A stretch of 38,019 nucleotides of DNA from Burkholderiaceae bacterium (GTDB lineage: Bacteria; Pseudomonadota; Gammaproteobacteria; Burkholderiales; Burkholderiaceae), in the NCBI GenBank assembly GCA_947448625.1, contig CANFOT010000011.1:1-38019 (forward strand), written 5' to 3'. The notes under the pieces were generated by a model. It made no database searches, had not been told where the DNA came from, and saw only the letters and a program-made list of their open reading frames with translations. Every line of letters starts with the position of its first letter. Positions within the stretch are counted from its first letter, which is position 1. Position numbers and translations under genes: made by a program. This document shows positions 1 through 9,158 of the stretch, piece after piece.

Positions 1-240
1 GGCCGGCAGTTACCTGACGGCTCAAGCTCCCTACCCGCAGACTCAGCGGGACGCCTCATCGCCTGCTTACTTGGGATTGCTCCAGGTGGAGGTTACCGCG
101 TTTCACCGTAACTAAATACGCTCGTCTCTGTGGCCCTATTCCTCACGTTACCGTGGATGGCCGTTAGCCATCACCCTTCCCTATGGAGTCCGGACTTTCC
201 TCCCCCTCAATAAAGAGGCGGCGATTGCCCAATTGACTCT
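1..240 (-). ncRNA. rnpB: RNase P RNA (class A), 3' end cut off by the window edge
   Basis: Catalytic RNA of RNase P, which matures tRNA 5' ends. On the minus strand the 5' conserved core GAGGAAAGTCCGGACTCCAT reads back from about position 203. It is followed by an ACAGAGA element, CCTCCACCTGGAGCAA, and GGGTAGGGAGCTTGAGCC. The last visible element, at positions 1-21, is a P18 hairpin closed by a GTAA (GNRA) tetraloop. By comparison with the E. coli RNA about 60 nt of the 3' end lie outside the window. The 5' end near 240 is estimated from the start of the P1 strand (AGAGTCAATTGG). P3 is short, and the region that holds P12-P14 in E. coli is reduced to about 35 nt with only a 4-bp P12-like stem (107-120). 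Identity is certain; the 5' boundary is good to a few bases. Confidence 0.95.
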
Positions 241-267
241 GCGACTGCAGTCTAACGCAGTCGCAGA
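238..267. repeat. Perfect 11-bp inverted repeat between pyrC and rnpB
   Basis: TCTGCGACTGC (238-248) and GCAGTCGCAGA (257-267) are exact reverse complements with an 8-base loop. The repeat sits at the 5' boundary of rnpB and downstream of the pyrC stop codon. No T-run follows on either strand, so it does not look like a simple intrinsic terminator. It could be a processing hairpin at the 5' side of the RNase P precursor or a protein-binding site at the rnpB promoter. The function is not known. Confidence 0.6.
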
Positions 268-302
268 AATTTAGTCTAAAAAAATTTGAGGGTGTTGAGT
301 GG

Positions 303-1361
303 CTAAGCCAAAGTCCAAGCAATCGTCTCGCCAGCACGTAGCGGCACAATCGTAGCGTCACCCAACGGAAGCTCTGCTGGAATACTTTGCGCCTGCTTCA
401 CTAAGGTCACTTTCTTAGTATTGCGCGGTAATGAATAAAAATCAGAGCCAAAGAAACTGGCGAAGCCTTCAAGCTTATCCAGTTTGCCAGCACTCTCAAA
501 TGCTTCGGCATATAAACCCAAGGCATTGAAGGCGCTATAACAACCGGCACATCCGCAAGCCGCCTCTTTGGCGCCCTTTGCATGCGGCGCACTATCTGTA
601 CCCAAGAAAAATCTAGGGTTGCCACTAGTTGCCGCTTCAAGTAAGGCAATACGATGCTCTTCACGCTTGAGTACTGGCAAGCAGTAGTTATGAGGACGAA
701 TACCGCCAGCAAAAATTGCATTACGGTTCATCAGTAAATGTTGCGGGGTGATGGTGGCAGCTAGGCTATTTTTTCCAGAAGTTTGCGCATCACGCACGTA
801 GTGCGCAGCTTGCCTTGTTGTAATGTGCTCAAACACAATCTTGAGCTCTGGAAAATCTTTGCGCAAAGGCTCAAGCACTTGATCAATAAATACTGCCTCA
901 CGATCAAAGATATCAATGTCAGCACTAGTTACTTCACCATGCACTAGCAATGGCAAACCCACGGCCTGCATTGCCTCAAGTGCTGCATAACAACGCTTGA
1001 TGTCACTCACGCCAGCATCGCTATTGGTTGTAGCTCCAGCGGGATAGAGCTTCAATCCAACAATACCCTCAGATTTTGCTTTTCGCACTTCGTCCGCAGA
1101 CGTATTGTCAGTGAGGTACAAAGTCATCAACGGGGTAAAGCTACTAATGCCCAGAGCATTTAGATTGGCCTCAATTCGACCACGATATGCATTTGCTAAA
1201 TCAACTGTAGTGACCGGCGGCTTCAGATTTGGCATGATGATGGCGCGCGCAAATTGACGGGCGGTATCCGCCAATACATCCTTCATGACTTCACCATCAC
1301 GAATATGCAAATGCCAGTCATCGGGCTGAATCAGTTGAATTTGGGTTGTGGTCTTAGGCAT
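303..1361 (-). CDS. pyrC: Dihydroorotase (class II)
   Basis: Third step of pyrimidine synthesis: reversible ring closure of N-carbamoyl-L-aspartate to L-dihydroorotate in the cytoplasm. The 352-residue protein has the length and motifs of the short E. coli PyrC class. The zinc ligands are H17 and H19 in [11 protein letters not shown]104 in VGLKLYPAG is the lysine expected to be carbamylated and bridge the two zincs. H143 (LLVHGE), H181 (FEHITT) and the catalytic D258 (GTDSAPH) are all present. The ATG start gives the usual N-terminus; no Shine-Dalgarno sequence is visible. It follows the glycerate kinase gene by 28 nt, so it is probably co-transcribed with it. I see no terminator before rnpB. 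Confidence 0.96.
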   Translation of the reverse strand: MPKTTTQIQLIQPDDWHLHIRDGEVMKDVLADTARQFARAIIMPNLKPPVTTVDLANAYRGRIEANLNALGISSFTPLMTLYLTDNTSADEVRKAKSEGIVGLKLYPAGATTNSDAGVSDIKRCYAALEAMQAVGLPLLVHGEVTSADIDIFDREAVFIDQVLEPLRKDFPELKIVFEHITTRQAAHYVRDAQTSGKNSLAATITPQHLLMNRNAIFAGGIRPHNYCLPVLKREEHRIALLEAATSGNPRFFLGTDSAPHAKGAKEAACGCAGCYSAFNALGLYAEAFESAGKLDKLEGFASFFGSDFYSLPRNTKKVTLVKQAQSIPAELPLGDATIVPLRAGETIAWTLA

Positions 1362-1389
1362 GTATTCAGGTATTTAGTTTTTTACTGCA

Positions 1390-2709
1390 TTAATTAAGCA
1401 AGATAATACGGAAATCATTCACATTCGTCAGTGTAGGACCAGTTTCCACTAAAGCATCTAATTGAGCAAAAAAACCATAGCAATCGTGCCGATCTAAATA
1501 CCCGGCAGGCATCAAACCTCGCTCCTGAGCGGCCTGGCGAATTGCCGGGGTAAACCATGCGCCGGCATTCTTTTCGCTACCATCAATACCATCAGTATCA
1601 GCGGCCAAAGCAGAAATATTGGGCAGATCTATAGAAGCCGAAAAGAGTGAAAGTAGATACTCACTGCAGCGACCTCCTCGACCTTGAATTCCAGTAGGGA
1701 TAGTGACCGTACATTCGCCGCCCGAGATGAGGGCTAATGGCTCTGCTGACTTAGTCGCCAAATACTGACGCGCCAAAGTAGCCTGCTCTACACCCACACC
1801 CTGAGCTTCACCCGTAATTGTGTCGCCCAAGATGAGCGCCTCATATCCTTGTGTACGAACATAGTCTGCTGCTGCCTCAAGACTCCTATAAGCTGTCGCA
1901 ATGACGTGGTTACTGACTTGGGCATTTTGTAGATCAGTCGCTTTTAAAGTCTCTGGTACTTCGCCTATACGGCCACGATTCAAGTGGAGCAGAACGGATG
2001 CAGGAATGGATTCTTCACCCAAACCATACTTAGCCAAAATATCTAAGGCATCTTGATAACTGGAATAGTCTGCAGCGCATGGTCCACTTGCAATGTCGGC
2101 GGGAGAATCTCCCGTTACATCCGAAATCAGCAAAGCTTCAACTCGAGCGCCTCTGGCAATCGCCAATCTCGCTAAGTTACCACCTAGGATAGCGGACAAG
2201 TGTTTACGCACCACATTCATATCTTCGATAGGTGCACCACTTCGCAAAAGCGCTTCCGTTGTCTTACGCATGTCTTCGATCGTGATGCCTTCTTGCGGCA
2301 ATGTGAGCAGGCTTGATCCACCCCCTGAAATTAAGGCAATCAAAACATCACCTTGATTCAATTCACTCACCAAACGATAAATTTCTCTGGCGCCATCCAT
2401 GCCAGCTTGATCAGGCACGGGGTGACCTGCTTCAATAATTTGGATATGACTTGTTGGGGAATTGTGTCCATAGCGAGTTAATACAATGCCCTCAACATCA
2501 ACCTGGTGCCAATTGGATTCGGCATACGCCTCTAACGCGCTCGCCATAGAAGCACTAGCTTTGCCCGCACCCACAACAACACATCTGCGCTTAGGCTCAC
2601 CCCCAATAGGAAAGATCTTAGCCAAATACCGGGGAACAATGATTTGTGGATCAGCCACCGCTACCGCAGCTGCAAAAGCCTTTTTGAGAATAGTTTCTTG
2701 CTGACTCAT
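1390..2709 (-). CDS. Glycerate 2-kinase (GckA/TtuD, MOFRL family)
   Basis: Phosphorylates D-glycerate to 2-phosphoglycerate with ATP, feeding glyoxylate- or tartrate-derived carbon into glycolysis. The 439 residues show the two-domain layout of the family. An N-terminal DUF4147 domain carries the glycine-rich VVVGAGKAS (about 45-53) and ISGGGSS motifs. The C-terminal MOFRL domain carries ALISGGECTVT and AADTDGIDGS. These enzymes are often annotated as hydroxypyruvate reductase, which is misleading. The start codon has no Shine-Dalgarno sequence, but TAGAAT ends exactly 6 nt upstream of the ATG, so the gene may have its own leaderless transcript although it follows the ABC exporter gene by only 9 nt. 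Whether gckA or ttuD is the better symbol cannot be decided here. Confidence 0.9.
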   Translation of the reverse strand: MSQQETILKKAFAAAVAVADPQIIVPRYLAKIFPIGGEPKRRCVVVGAGKASASMASALEAYAESNWHQVDVEGIVLTRYGHNSPTSHIQIIEAGHPVPDQAGMDGAREIYRLVSELNQGDVLIALISGGGSSLLTLPQEGITIEDMRKTTEALLRSGAPIEDMNVVRKHLSAILGGNLARLAIARGARVEALLISDVTGDSPADIASGPCAADYSSYQDALDILAKYGLGEESIPASVLLHLNRGRIGEVPETLKATDLQNAQVSNHVIATAYRSLEAAADYVRTQGYEALILGDTITGEAQGVGVEQATLARQYLATKSAEPLALISGGECTVTIPTGIQGRGGRCSEYLLSLFSASIDLPNISALAADTDGIDGSEKNAGAWFTPAIRQAAQERGLMPAGYLDRHDCYGFFAQLDALVETGPTLTNVNDFRIILLN

Positions 2710-2715
2710 TCAGAT

Positions 2716-2721
2716 ATTCTA
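2716..2721 (-). promoter_or_regulatory. Candidate -10 box TAGAAT for leaderless glycerate kinase mRNA
   Basis: TAGAAT lies 6 nt (ATCTGA) before the ATG, so the predicted transcription start is the A of the start codon. The TAG of the upstream ABC gene's stop codon forms the first three bases of the box. No clear -35 element is seen. Confidence 0.45.
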
Positions 2722-4542
2722 ATCAAGAGCAGTACGTTCCTGCATTTGCCACATCTCAGCATATCGACCATTAGCTGTCAAAAGCTCGGCATGGGTTCCA
2801 CGCTCAATAATCTGGCCATGATCCATTACCAAAATCTGATCAGCATGAACAATAGTAGATAGTCTGTGCGCAATGATCAAAGTCGTACGATTTTTAGCCA
2901 GACCAAGTAATTCCTCCTGGAACGCCCGCTCTGTTTTGGAATCCAGAGCTGAGGTGGCCTCATCAAAAATTAGCATCGCCGGCTTTTTAAGCAAGGTACG
3001 CGCAATTGCAACCCGTTGCTTCTCTCCACCAGATAGCTTCAAGCCTCGCTCACCTACTTGAGTGTCATAACCATCGGGAAGATGTTTTATAAAGCGATCT
3101 ATCTGGGCGGCTCTAGCAGCCTCATGCACTTCTTCCATTGAGGCACTGGGATTGCCGTAGGCAATGTTATAGCCAATCGTGTCATTAAATAAGACCGTAT
3201 CTTGCGGAACAATACCAATTGCTTTACGCAAACTCGACTGGGTAACATCGACAATATTTTGGTCATCAATCAAAATTTTGCCAGATTGGACATCATAAAA
3301 ACGAAACAGCAGACGGGCCAATGTACTCTTGCCAGCACCGCTCTGACCTACGACTGCAGTAATTGTTCCTGCTGGAATATTAAAGCTGACATCCCTTAGA
3401 ATTTCTCGCTTGGCATCGTAATGAAAAGAGACATTCTCAAAACGAACATCAGGGCCACGCCCTTGATTCGTAATGTGCAAAGGCTGAGCATTGGGTGCAT
3501 CAGCAATTTCCTTCTCAGTATTGAGAAGGGAAAACATTCGATCCATATCGGTGAGTGCTTGCTTGATCTCCCGATAAATCACGCCCAAGAAATTGAGCGG
3601 TACATATAACTGAATCATCAAGGTATTGACCAATACCAAATCACCTAAGGTCATGGATCCATCAATCACACCTAGGGTAGCGCGCCAAAGAATCATGACC
3701 AATCCAACTGCAATGATGGTTTGTTGACCAAAATTCAGCAAGGCTAAGGATTTTTGAGATTTGACGGCAGCAGCTTGATAGCGCACGAGATTTTGGTCGT
3801 AACGACTGGCTTCAAAGGCCTCATTACTAAAATATTTGACGGTCTCAAAATTCAATAGGGAATCGATTGCTTTTTGATTGGCTTTTGAGTCCATGTCATT
3901 CATGGTGCGGCGGAAATGTGTCCGCCACTCAGTCACCACTACCGTAAAGCCAATATAAAACACCAAGGCCACAAGCGTAATTGCAGCAAACCAAATATCG
4001 TATGCATAGGCAAAGTAACCTAGCACCAAACAAAATTCGATTAAGGTCGGCAAAATACTATAGAGCGAATAGGAAATCAGTGACTGAATGCCGCGAGTGC
4101 CCCGCTCAATATCCCGGCTGACTCCACCAGTCTGGCGAGCCAAATGAAAACTCAGCGCTAGAGAGTGCAAATGCTCAAAAACTTGCAGGGCAACTTTACG
4201 AACGGCATTTTGGGTAACTCGAGCAAAAAAGGATTCGCGCAACTCGGTAAACAAGGAGGCGGATATTCTTAAAAGTCCGTAGGCCAATATCAGCCCAGCC
4301 GGAACCACTAATAATGCTTGGGGGGAATCTGCTTTGATATTGAGTGCATCAATCAATCGCTTCATCAAAATTGGGATGCCCAGGTTAGCCACCTTAGCAG
4401 CCACTAGGCATGTCAGGGCAATCGCAACCCTAAATTTATATTCCAGCAGGTAGGGAAGTAAATCGCGAATGACTTTCCAGTCGTTTCCCTGTGATGATTT
4501 TGAATCTACTGGCGAATGATGATGTCCTGATGAATGTCTCAT
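2719..4542 (-). CDS. Atm1/HMT1-type ABC exporter (fused membrane and ATPase half-transporter)
   Basis: Inner-membrane homodimeric half-transporter of the ABCB7/Atm1 family, whose bacterial members export glutathione-linked compounds and heavy metals. About six membrane helices cover residues 35-330. They include the Atm1 signature TEWRTHFRRTMND and the SLLNFETVKYFSNE stretch (about 229-242). The ATPase domain has Walker A GQSGAGKST (399-407), signature LSGGEKQR (from 503), Walker B MLIFDEATSALD and the H-loop IIAHRLST. The N-terminus is His-rich (HSSGHHH), which could bind metal. A GTG codon lies directly before the ATG; I chose the ATG because a TAAGAT box ends 6 nt before it. nudB is upstream and glycerate kinase downstream, neither giving a functional clue. 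The exact substrate is unknown. Confidence 0.92.
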   Translation of the reverse strand: MRHSSGHHHSPVDSKSSQGNDWKVIRDLLPYLLEYKFRVAIALTCLVAAKVANLGIPILMKRLIDALNIKADSPQALLVVPAGLILAYGLLRISASLFTELRESFFARVTQNAVRKVALQVFEHLHSLALSFHLARQTGGVSRDIERGTRGIQSLISYSLYSILPTLIEFCLVLGYFAYAYDIWFAAITLVALVFYIGFTVVVTEWRTHFRRTMNDMDSKANQKAIDSLLNFETVKYFSNEAFEASRYDQNLVRYQAAAVKSQKSLALLNFGQQTIIAVGLVMILWRATLGVIDGSMTLGDLVLVNTLMIQLYVPLNFLGVIYREIKQALTDMDRMFSLLNTEKEIADAPNAQPLHITNQGRGPDVRFENVSFHYDAKREILRDVSFNIPAGTITAVVGQSGAGKSTLARLLFRFYDVQSGKILIDDQNIVDVTQSSLRKAIGIVPQDTVLFNDTIGYNIAYGNPSASMEEVHEAARAAQIDRFIKHLPDGYDTQVGERGLKLSGGEKQRVAIARTLLKKPAMLIFDEATSALDSKTERAFQEELLGLAKNRTTLIIAHRLSTIVHADQILVMDHGQIIERGTHAELLTANGRYAEMWQMQERTALD

Positions 4543-4548
4543 CACGCT

Positions 4549-4554
4549 ATCTTA
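4549..4554 (-). promoter_or_regulatory. Candidate -10 box TAAGAT for leaderless ABC exporter mRNA
   Basis: TAAGAT is followed by AGCGTG and then the ATG at 4542, giving the 6-nt spacing that puts the transcription start on the A of ATG. The match to TATAAT is moderate (4 of 6). Confidence 0.35.
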
Positions 4555-4566
4555 GTCACTTCTGCG

Positions 4567-5010
4567 CTACTGCGCAGAGAACAATTTCAGAATTGCCTCG
4601 CCATTGCTAGCAGAGAAACACTGGTTAGCAGCCTCCAAAAATGGCAACCACTGATAGGCCACATGCTCTCTTGGGGCCAATTTGACGGTGATGTTATTGG
4701 GCACGAGCAATGAAAACCAATGCTCGGTATTTCTGGTTACTCCAGGAGCATAACGGTGACGCCACTGGGGATAAATCTCATACTCGATCTGGTGATGCAT
4801 ATCCTGCAAAGAATTTATTGGCAGGTTTTGAACATCGATACCAGTTTCTTCAAGGACTTCACGAGCAGCAGCTAAGCTGAGATCCTCATCGAGGGCATCA
4901 ACACTACCAGTAACAGATTGCCAGAAATTGGCTTTATCAGCCCGCTCGATTAGCAAGACCTCCCCATTCGATTTATAGATGACAACTAAAACCGAAATGG
5001 GGATTTTCAA
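4567..5010 (-). CDS. nudB: Dihydroneopterin triphosphate diphosphatase (Nudix)
   Basis: Nudix hydrolase of the NudB type, which removes pyrophosphate from dihydroneopterin triphosphate in folate synthesis. The 147 residues contain FWQSVTGSVDALDED followed by AAREVLEETGID. This is the Nudix box with REVLEE intact but six residues instead of five between the first G and E; I recall the same spacing in other Burkholderiales NudB proteins. The start must be non-ATG. The in-frame stop TAA lies just upstream, only CGT, ATT and TTG codons separate it from the conserved KIPISVLVV sequence, and the first internal ATG would delete the Nudix box. TTG is the most likely start. The gene is 21 nt downstream of aspS, a common pairing in this order. 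The specific substrate is inferred from family and context. Confidence 0.88.
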   Translation of the reverse strand: MKIPISVLVVIYKSNGEVLLIERADKANFWQSVTGSVDALDEDLSLAAAREVLEETGIDVQNLPINSLQDMHHQIEYEIYPQWRHRYAPGVTRNTEHWFSLLVPNNITVKLAPREHVAYQWLPFLEAANQCFSASNGEAILKLFSAQ

Positions 5011-5031
5011 AATACGTTAATGTTTTACTGC

Positions 5032-6831
5032 TTAGGCAGCAGGAGTGGCCTGACGCAAACGAATATGCAACTCCTTTAACTGACGCTCGTCAACCGGGCT
5101 AGGAGCTTGAGTGAGCAAACACTGTGCACGCTGAGTTTTAGGGAAGGCGATCACATCACGAATAGACTCAGCGCCAGTCATCATCGTTACGATGCGATCC
5201 AAACCAAACGCGATACCACCATGCGGAGGAGCGCCATATTGCAAGGCATCTAGTAAGAAGCCGAACTTGGCCTGAGCTTCTTCAGCGCCAATCTTCAACG
5301 CACGGAATACCTGACTCTGCACTACCTCTTGGTGAATACGGACTGATCCGCCACCAATCTCGCTACCATTCAGAACCATGTCGTAGGCTTTAGCTAAGCA
5401 CTTACCAGGATTTGATTCGAGATACTGCATGTGCTCGTCTTTAGGGCTAGTGAATGGGTGATGGCATGCGACCCAACGGGCATTGTCATCATCATATTCA
5501 AACATTGGGAAATCAACTACCCATAATGGCTTCCAACCTTCGGTAGATAGTCCATGCTCTTTACCCCAAGCGGAGTGACCAATCTTCAGACGCAAACCAC
5601 CAATAGCGTCATTCACTACTTTTTCTTTATCTGCACCGAAGAAAATAATATCGCCGTCTTTAGCGCCAGTGCGCTTTAAGATTCCCTCGATCGCAGCATC
5701 ATGCAAGTTCTTCACAATCGGTGATTGCAAACCATTGCGACCTTCTGCAACTGAGTTCACCTTGATCCATGCCAAACCCTTAGCGCCATAGATAGCAACA
5801 AATTGGGTGTAGTCATCGATCTCACTACGGCTAATCTCAGCACCGCCAGGTACACATAAACCAACCACTCGGCCACCCTCTTGGTTTGCAGCACCAGAGA
5901 AGACTTTGAAATCAACATCCTTCATTAAGTCAGTTAATTCAGTGAACTCAAAATTCACACGCAAATCTGGCTTATCTGAACCGAAGCGCGCCATACCCTC
6001 TGAGTAAGGCATCGTTGGGAATGGATTTGGCAGCTCGACGTTCATTGTGGTCTTGAAAATATGGCGAATCATATTTTCAAATAATTCACGGATCTCTAAT
6101 TCATCTAAGAAGGCTGTTTCACAATCAATCTGAGTAAATTCTGGCTGACGATCAGCGCGTAAATCTTCGTCACGGAAACACTTCGTAATTTGGTAGTAAC
6201 GATCAAAACCAGCCACCATCAATAACTGTTTAAAAAGCTGAGGGGACTGTGGCAAAGCAAAGAACTGACCATCATGAACACGTGAAGGTACCAAATAGTC
6301 GCGCGCACCTTCAGGAGTGCTCTTCGTTAACATCGGAGTTTCAATGTCGATAAAACCAGCAGCGTCCAAATAGCGACGGCATTCCATAGCTACGTTGTAA
6401 CGCAGGCGCAAATTCTTTTGCATTTGCGGGCGACGCAAATCTAAAACGCGATGAGTTAAGCGAGTCGTCTCTGATAAGTTCTCATCTTCCAACTGGAATG
6501 GAGGGGTGATCGATGCATTCAAAATAACCAAGCTATGGCAGAGCACTTCTATCTTGCCGCTGACTAAATCATTATTTTCAGTACCTGCTGGACGTGCGCG
6601 CACTAAGCCCTTAATCTGCACGCAAAACTCATTACGAACCTGCTCAGCCAAAGCAAACATATCTGGGCGATCTGGGTCACACACAACCTGTACAAAACCT
6701 TGATGATCGCGCAAATCAATAAAAATTACGCCACCGTGATCACGGCGACGATTCACCCAACCAGAGAGAGTAACTTCTTTACCAATCAGTGTTTCTGTTA
6801 CCTGGCCGCAGGTATGGCTTCGCATCGACAT
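5032..6831 (-). CDS. aspS: Aspartate--tRNA(Asp/Asn) ligase, probably non-discriminating
   Basis: Charges tRNA(Asp), and probably also tRNA(Asn), with aspartate. Bacterial-type AspRS of 599 residues: N-terminal OB-fold anticodon domain (about 1-105), class II catalytic core with the insertion (GAD) domain, and motif 3 [13 protein letters not shown] near the C-terminus. H32 (in RRRDHGG) and G83 (in RPAGTEN) match the His31/Gly82 pair reported for non-discriminating Pseudomonas AspRS, whereas E. coli has Leu at the first site. If so, Asp-tRNA(Asn) would be corrected by GatCAB encoded elsewhere. The start is supported by an AGGA Shine-Dalgarno sequence 8 nt upstream. It sits between DUF502 and nudB. 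Confidence 0.96.
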   Translation of the reverse strand: MSMRSHTCGQVTETLIGKEVTLSGWVNRRRDHGGVIFIDLRDHQGFVQVVCDPDRPDMFALAEQVRNEFCVQIKGLVRARPAGTENNDLVSGKIEVLCHSLVILNASITPPFQLEDENLSETTRLTHRVLDLRRPQMQKNLRLRYNVAMECRRYLDAAGFIDIETPMLTKSTPEGARDYLVPSRVHDGQFFALPQSPQLFKQLLMVAGFDRYYQITKCFRDEDLRADRQPEFTQIDCETAFLDELEIRELFENMIRHIFKTTMNVELPNPFPTMPYSEGMARFGSDKPDLRVNFEFTELTDLMKDVDFKVFSGAANQEGGRVVGLCVPGGAEISRSEIDDYTQFVAIYGAKGLAWIKVNSVAEGRNGLQSPIVKNLHDAAIEGILKRTGAKDGDIIFFGADKEKVVNDAIGGLRLKIGHSAWGKEHGLSTEGWKPLWVVDFPMFEYDDDNARWVACHHPFTSPKDEHMQYLESNPGKCLAKAYDMVLNGSEIGGGSVRIHQEVVQSQVFRALKIGAEEAQAKFGFLLDALQYGAPPHGGIAFGLDRIVTMMTGAESIRDVIAFPKTQRAQCLLTQAPSPVDERQLKELHIRLRQATPAA

Positions 6832-6847
6832 AACAATTTCCTATAAA

Positions 6848-7501
6848 TCAAAGATGATGATTTGACCCAATAGCGGTCAAATCAGTTGAACTGGTGGGAG
6901 GGACGGATCCCATTGAAACAATGTGCTTGAGCGCCTCTTCGACACTCATCTCTAATTCAATAGTATGTGCACGTGGGACGATCATAAAAAATCCAGAGGT
7001 TGGATTTGGGGTGGTTGGTAGAAATACATTGACATAGTCATCACCCAACTTTGATGCAACTTCTTTTGCGGGGATACCTGTCTGAAATGCAATCGCCCAA
7101 GAATCAGGATGGGGATAGCGAATGAGCAATGCCTTGCTGAAGGCCTGACCGCTTCCAGAAAATAAGGTGGATGACACTTGTTGAACGCTGGAATAAATAG
7201 ATCGCACAATCGGAATGCGATTCATGAAGCGATTCCACACCTTCATCCACCACTGCCCTGCAAAGCTGATTGCAAGTAAACCCGTAACCATAATGACCGA
7301 TACCACGATCAAAATACCAACGCCTGGAAGCTCTCGGAAATGCTGTAAATCAGCAGCAAACTGGTTTGGAAATACCGCAATAATGGCATGCATTACAGAG
7401 CCAAAAACACCGTCGAGCAGGCCCAAGCCCCCTGCAATCACCCAAATGGTGATTGACATCGGTGCCCATACCAGAATGCCTGCAATAAAGTATTTTTTCA
7501 T
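6848..7501 (-). CDS. DUF502 family membrane protein
   Basis: Inner-membrane protein of unknown function. The 217 residues carry two hydrophobic segments (about 5-27 and 62-84). They are followed by the family's conserved stretch NRIPIVRSIYSSVQQV and a cytosolic domain with PNPTSGFFMIVPR. The short Ser/Thr-rich tail ends in NHHL. The gene lies 16 nt upstream of aspS and downstream of ubiB, an arrangement frequent in betaproteobacteria. The gap between ubiB and this gene (7502-7565) contains no FmdB-type zinc-ribbon gene, which I recall at this place in some relatives. The family is clear; no function can be assigned from the sequence. Confidence 0.9.
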   Translation of the reverse strand: MKKYFIAGILVWAPMSITIWVIAGGLGLLDGVFGSVMHAIIAVFPNQFAADLQHFRELPGVGILIVVSVIMVTGLLAISFAGQWWMKVWNRFMNRIPIVRSIYSSVQQVSSTLFSGSGQAFSKALLIRYPHPDSWAIAFQTGIPAKEVASKLGDDYVNVFLPTTPNPTSGFFMIVPRAHTIELEMSVEEALKHIVSMGSVPPTSSTDLTAIGSNHHL

Positions 7502-7565
7502 ATGCCTGTGCTTGCGCTTTGCCTAACCTGATATTTTAGCGGTTTAAGCGAAGGCCGGCGACAGA

Positions 7566-9152
7566 CTAATAAAGACCGAGGCCGATTATCAAAATTCCAG
7601 CCAAAAAGCCGCCTGCAAATAGCAAAGCCCCCACTAAAAGGCGATGAGTGCGCCTTTCCTGTAATAAAAGGCCTTTTAAGACCTCTAATTCTGCGTTTTG
7701 ATCCCTTTGGGGGGCATGCGCTTGTGCCAAACTCTCTGCAATTAGACGGGGTAAAGTTGGCAAAATTTGCGCCCAGCTTGGTGCTTCAGCCTTAATACCG
7801 TCAACCAAGGCCCGCCAACCTAGCTGCTGACTGACCCATTTTTCCAAAATTGGCTTAGCAGTTTTCCAAAGGTCGAGGTCTGGATCTAGCTGACGTGCAA
7901 GCCCTTCCACGTTCAACAAGGTTTTCTGGAGCAGGGTTAACTGCGGCTGAATCTCCACCTTAAAGCGGCGTGAAGTTTGGAACAAACGCATGAGCACAAT
8001 ACCCAAGGAAATTTCTTTCAGGGGGCGATCAAAGTAGGGCTCACAAACAGAACGTACCGCACCCTCAAGCTCTTCTACACGGGTATTAGAGGGGACCCAA
8101 CCAGATTCAATATGTAATTCAGCAACACGGCGGTAATCGCGATTGAAGAAGGCGAGGAAATTTAAAGCCAGATAACTTTTATCAGACTGACTGAGTGCGC
8201 CAACAATACCAAAATCCAAAGAAATAAATCGGCCAAATGTTTCTGGCTCGAGGCTGATCATGATGTTTCCCGGGTGCATATCCGCGTGAAAGAAACCATG
8301 CTGGAAAACTTGTGTGAAAAATATTTCTACGCCATCTGCTGCAAGCTTTTTGAAGTCAACTCCAGCGGTGCGTAACTCTGCAGTACGCCCAATCGAGATG
8401 CCATCCATTTTTTCCATCACGATGACATTGGTATGACATAGATCCCAATACATCTCTGGAATCATCAACTTTTTAGATTCAATAAAATAGCGGCGTAACT
8501 GACTTGCATTTGCCGCCTCGCGCATGAGGTCCAATTCATCATGCAAATAGGTATCAAACTCTGCAACATTCTCACGAGGCTTTAAACGACGACCATCTTC
8601 TGAAAGTCTCTCAATGATTTTTGCCAAGTCATAAAGCAAAGCAAGATCGCCATCAATGATCGGCAAGATGCCGGGGCGCAGAACTTTGACCGCTACCGCA
8701 CGACCTTCCCACTCTGGATGCTTCTCTGTTCCACGCAATAAACCAAAATGTACTTGGGCCACAGAGGCGCTAGCCACGGGGGTTGCATCAAAACTAATGA
8801 ACACTTCTTCGATCGACTGTCCAAGCGCCTGTTCAATCAAACGGCAGGACTCAGCATTAGAAAATGGGGGGACTTGATCTTGTAACTTCGCTAATTCATT
8901 GGCAATATCTTCAGGCAATAAATCACGTCGAGTAGAAAGTACTTGACCAAATTTTACGAAGATTGGTCCTAGCGCTTCTAAGGTCAAACGAATACGCTCA
9001 CCCCTAGGCAAAGATTGGCCTGGAGAAGTCCAGCAAAGAATTGTTAACAAGCCACGGCGAATGCCGGGCTTTAAAATATCGCGTAGCAATGGCAATAAGC
9101 CATAGCGCCATGCAGTGAAGAAAATAAAAGAAAGGCGAGCTAGACGACGCAC
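7566..9152 (-). CDS. ubiB: Ubiquinone biosynthesis atypical kinase/ATPase UbiB
   Basis: Member of the ABC1/ADCK/UbiB family that supports ubiquinone synthesis at the inner membrane, probably by an ATPase activity that extracts or organises lipid intermediates. The 528 residues contain the family's diagnostic KxGQ motif (KFGQ, 67-70), an AVKVLRPG strand (about 150-160), [11 protein letters not shown] and SLDFGIVG (the kinase-like HxDxxxxN and DFG equivalents). Two membrane helices lie at the C-terminus (about 486-528). The start is GTG; no ATG is available before the conserved N-terminal [10 protein letters not shown]. It begins 6 nt after ubiJ, so the two are surely co-transcribed. Confidence 0.95.
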   Translation of the reverse strand: MRRLARLSFIFFTAWRYGLLPLLRDILKPGIRRGLLTILCWTSPGQSLPRGERIRLTLEALGPIFVKFGQVLSTRRDLLPEDIANELAKLQDQVPPFSNAESCRLIEQALGQSIEEVFISFDATPVASASVAQVHFGLLRGTEKHPEWEGRAVAVKVLRPGILPIIDGDLALLYDLAKIIERLSEDGRRLKPRENVAEFDTYLHDELDLMREAANASQLRRYFIESKKLMIPEMYWDLCHTNVIVMEKMDGISIGRTAELRTAGVDFKKLAADGVEIFFTQVFQHGFFHADMHPGNIMISLEPETFGRFISLDFGIVGALSQSDKSYLALNFLAFFNRDYRRVAELHIESGWVPSNTRVEELEGAVRSVCEPYFDRPLKEISLGIVLMRLFQTSRRFKVEIQPQLTLLQKTLLNVEGLARQLDPDLDLWKTAKPILEKWVSQQLGWRALVDGIKAEAPSWAQILPTLPRLIAESLAQAHAPQRDQNAELEVLKGLLLQERRTHRLLVGALLFAGGFLAGILIIGLGLY

Positions 9153-9158
9153 TATGAA

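Noticed and set aside
268..302. Terminator for pyrC (T-run near 279-285 on the minus strand)
   Set aside because: No stable hairpin precedes the T-run, and the nearby inverted repeat comes after it.
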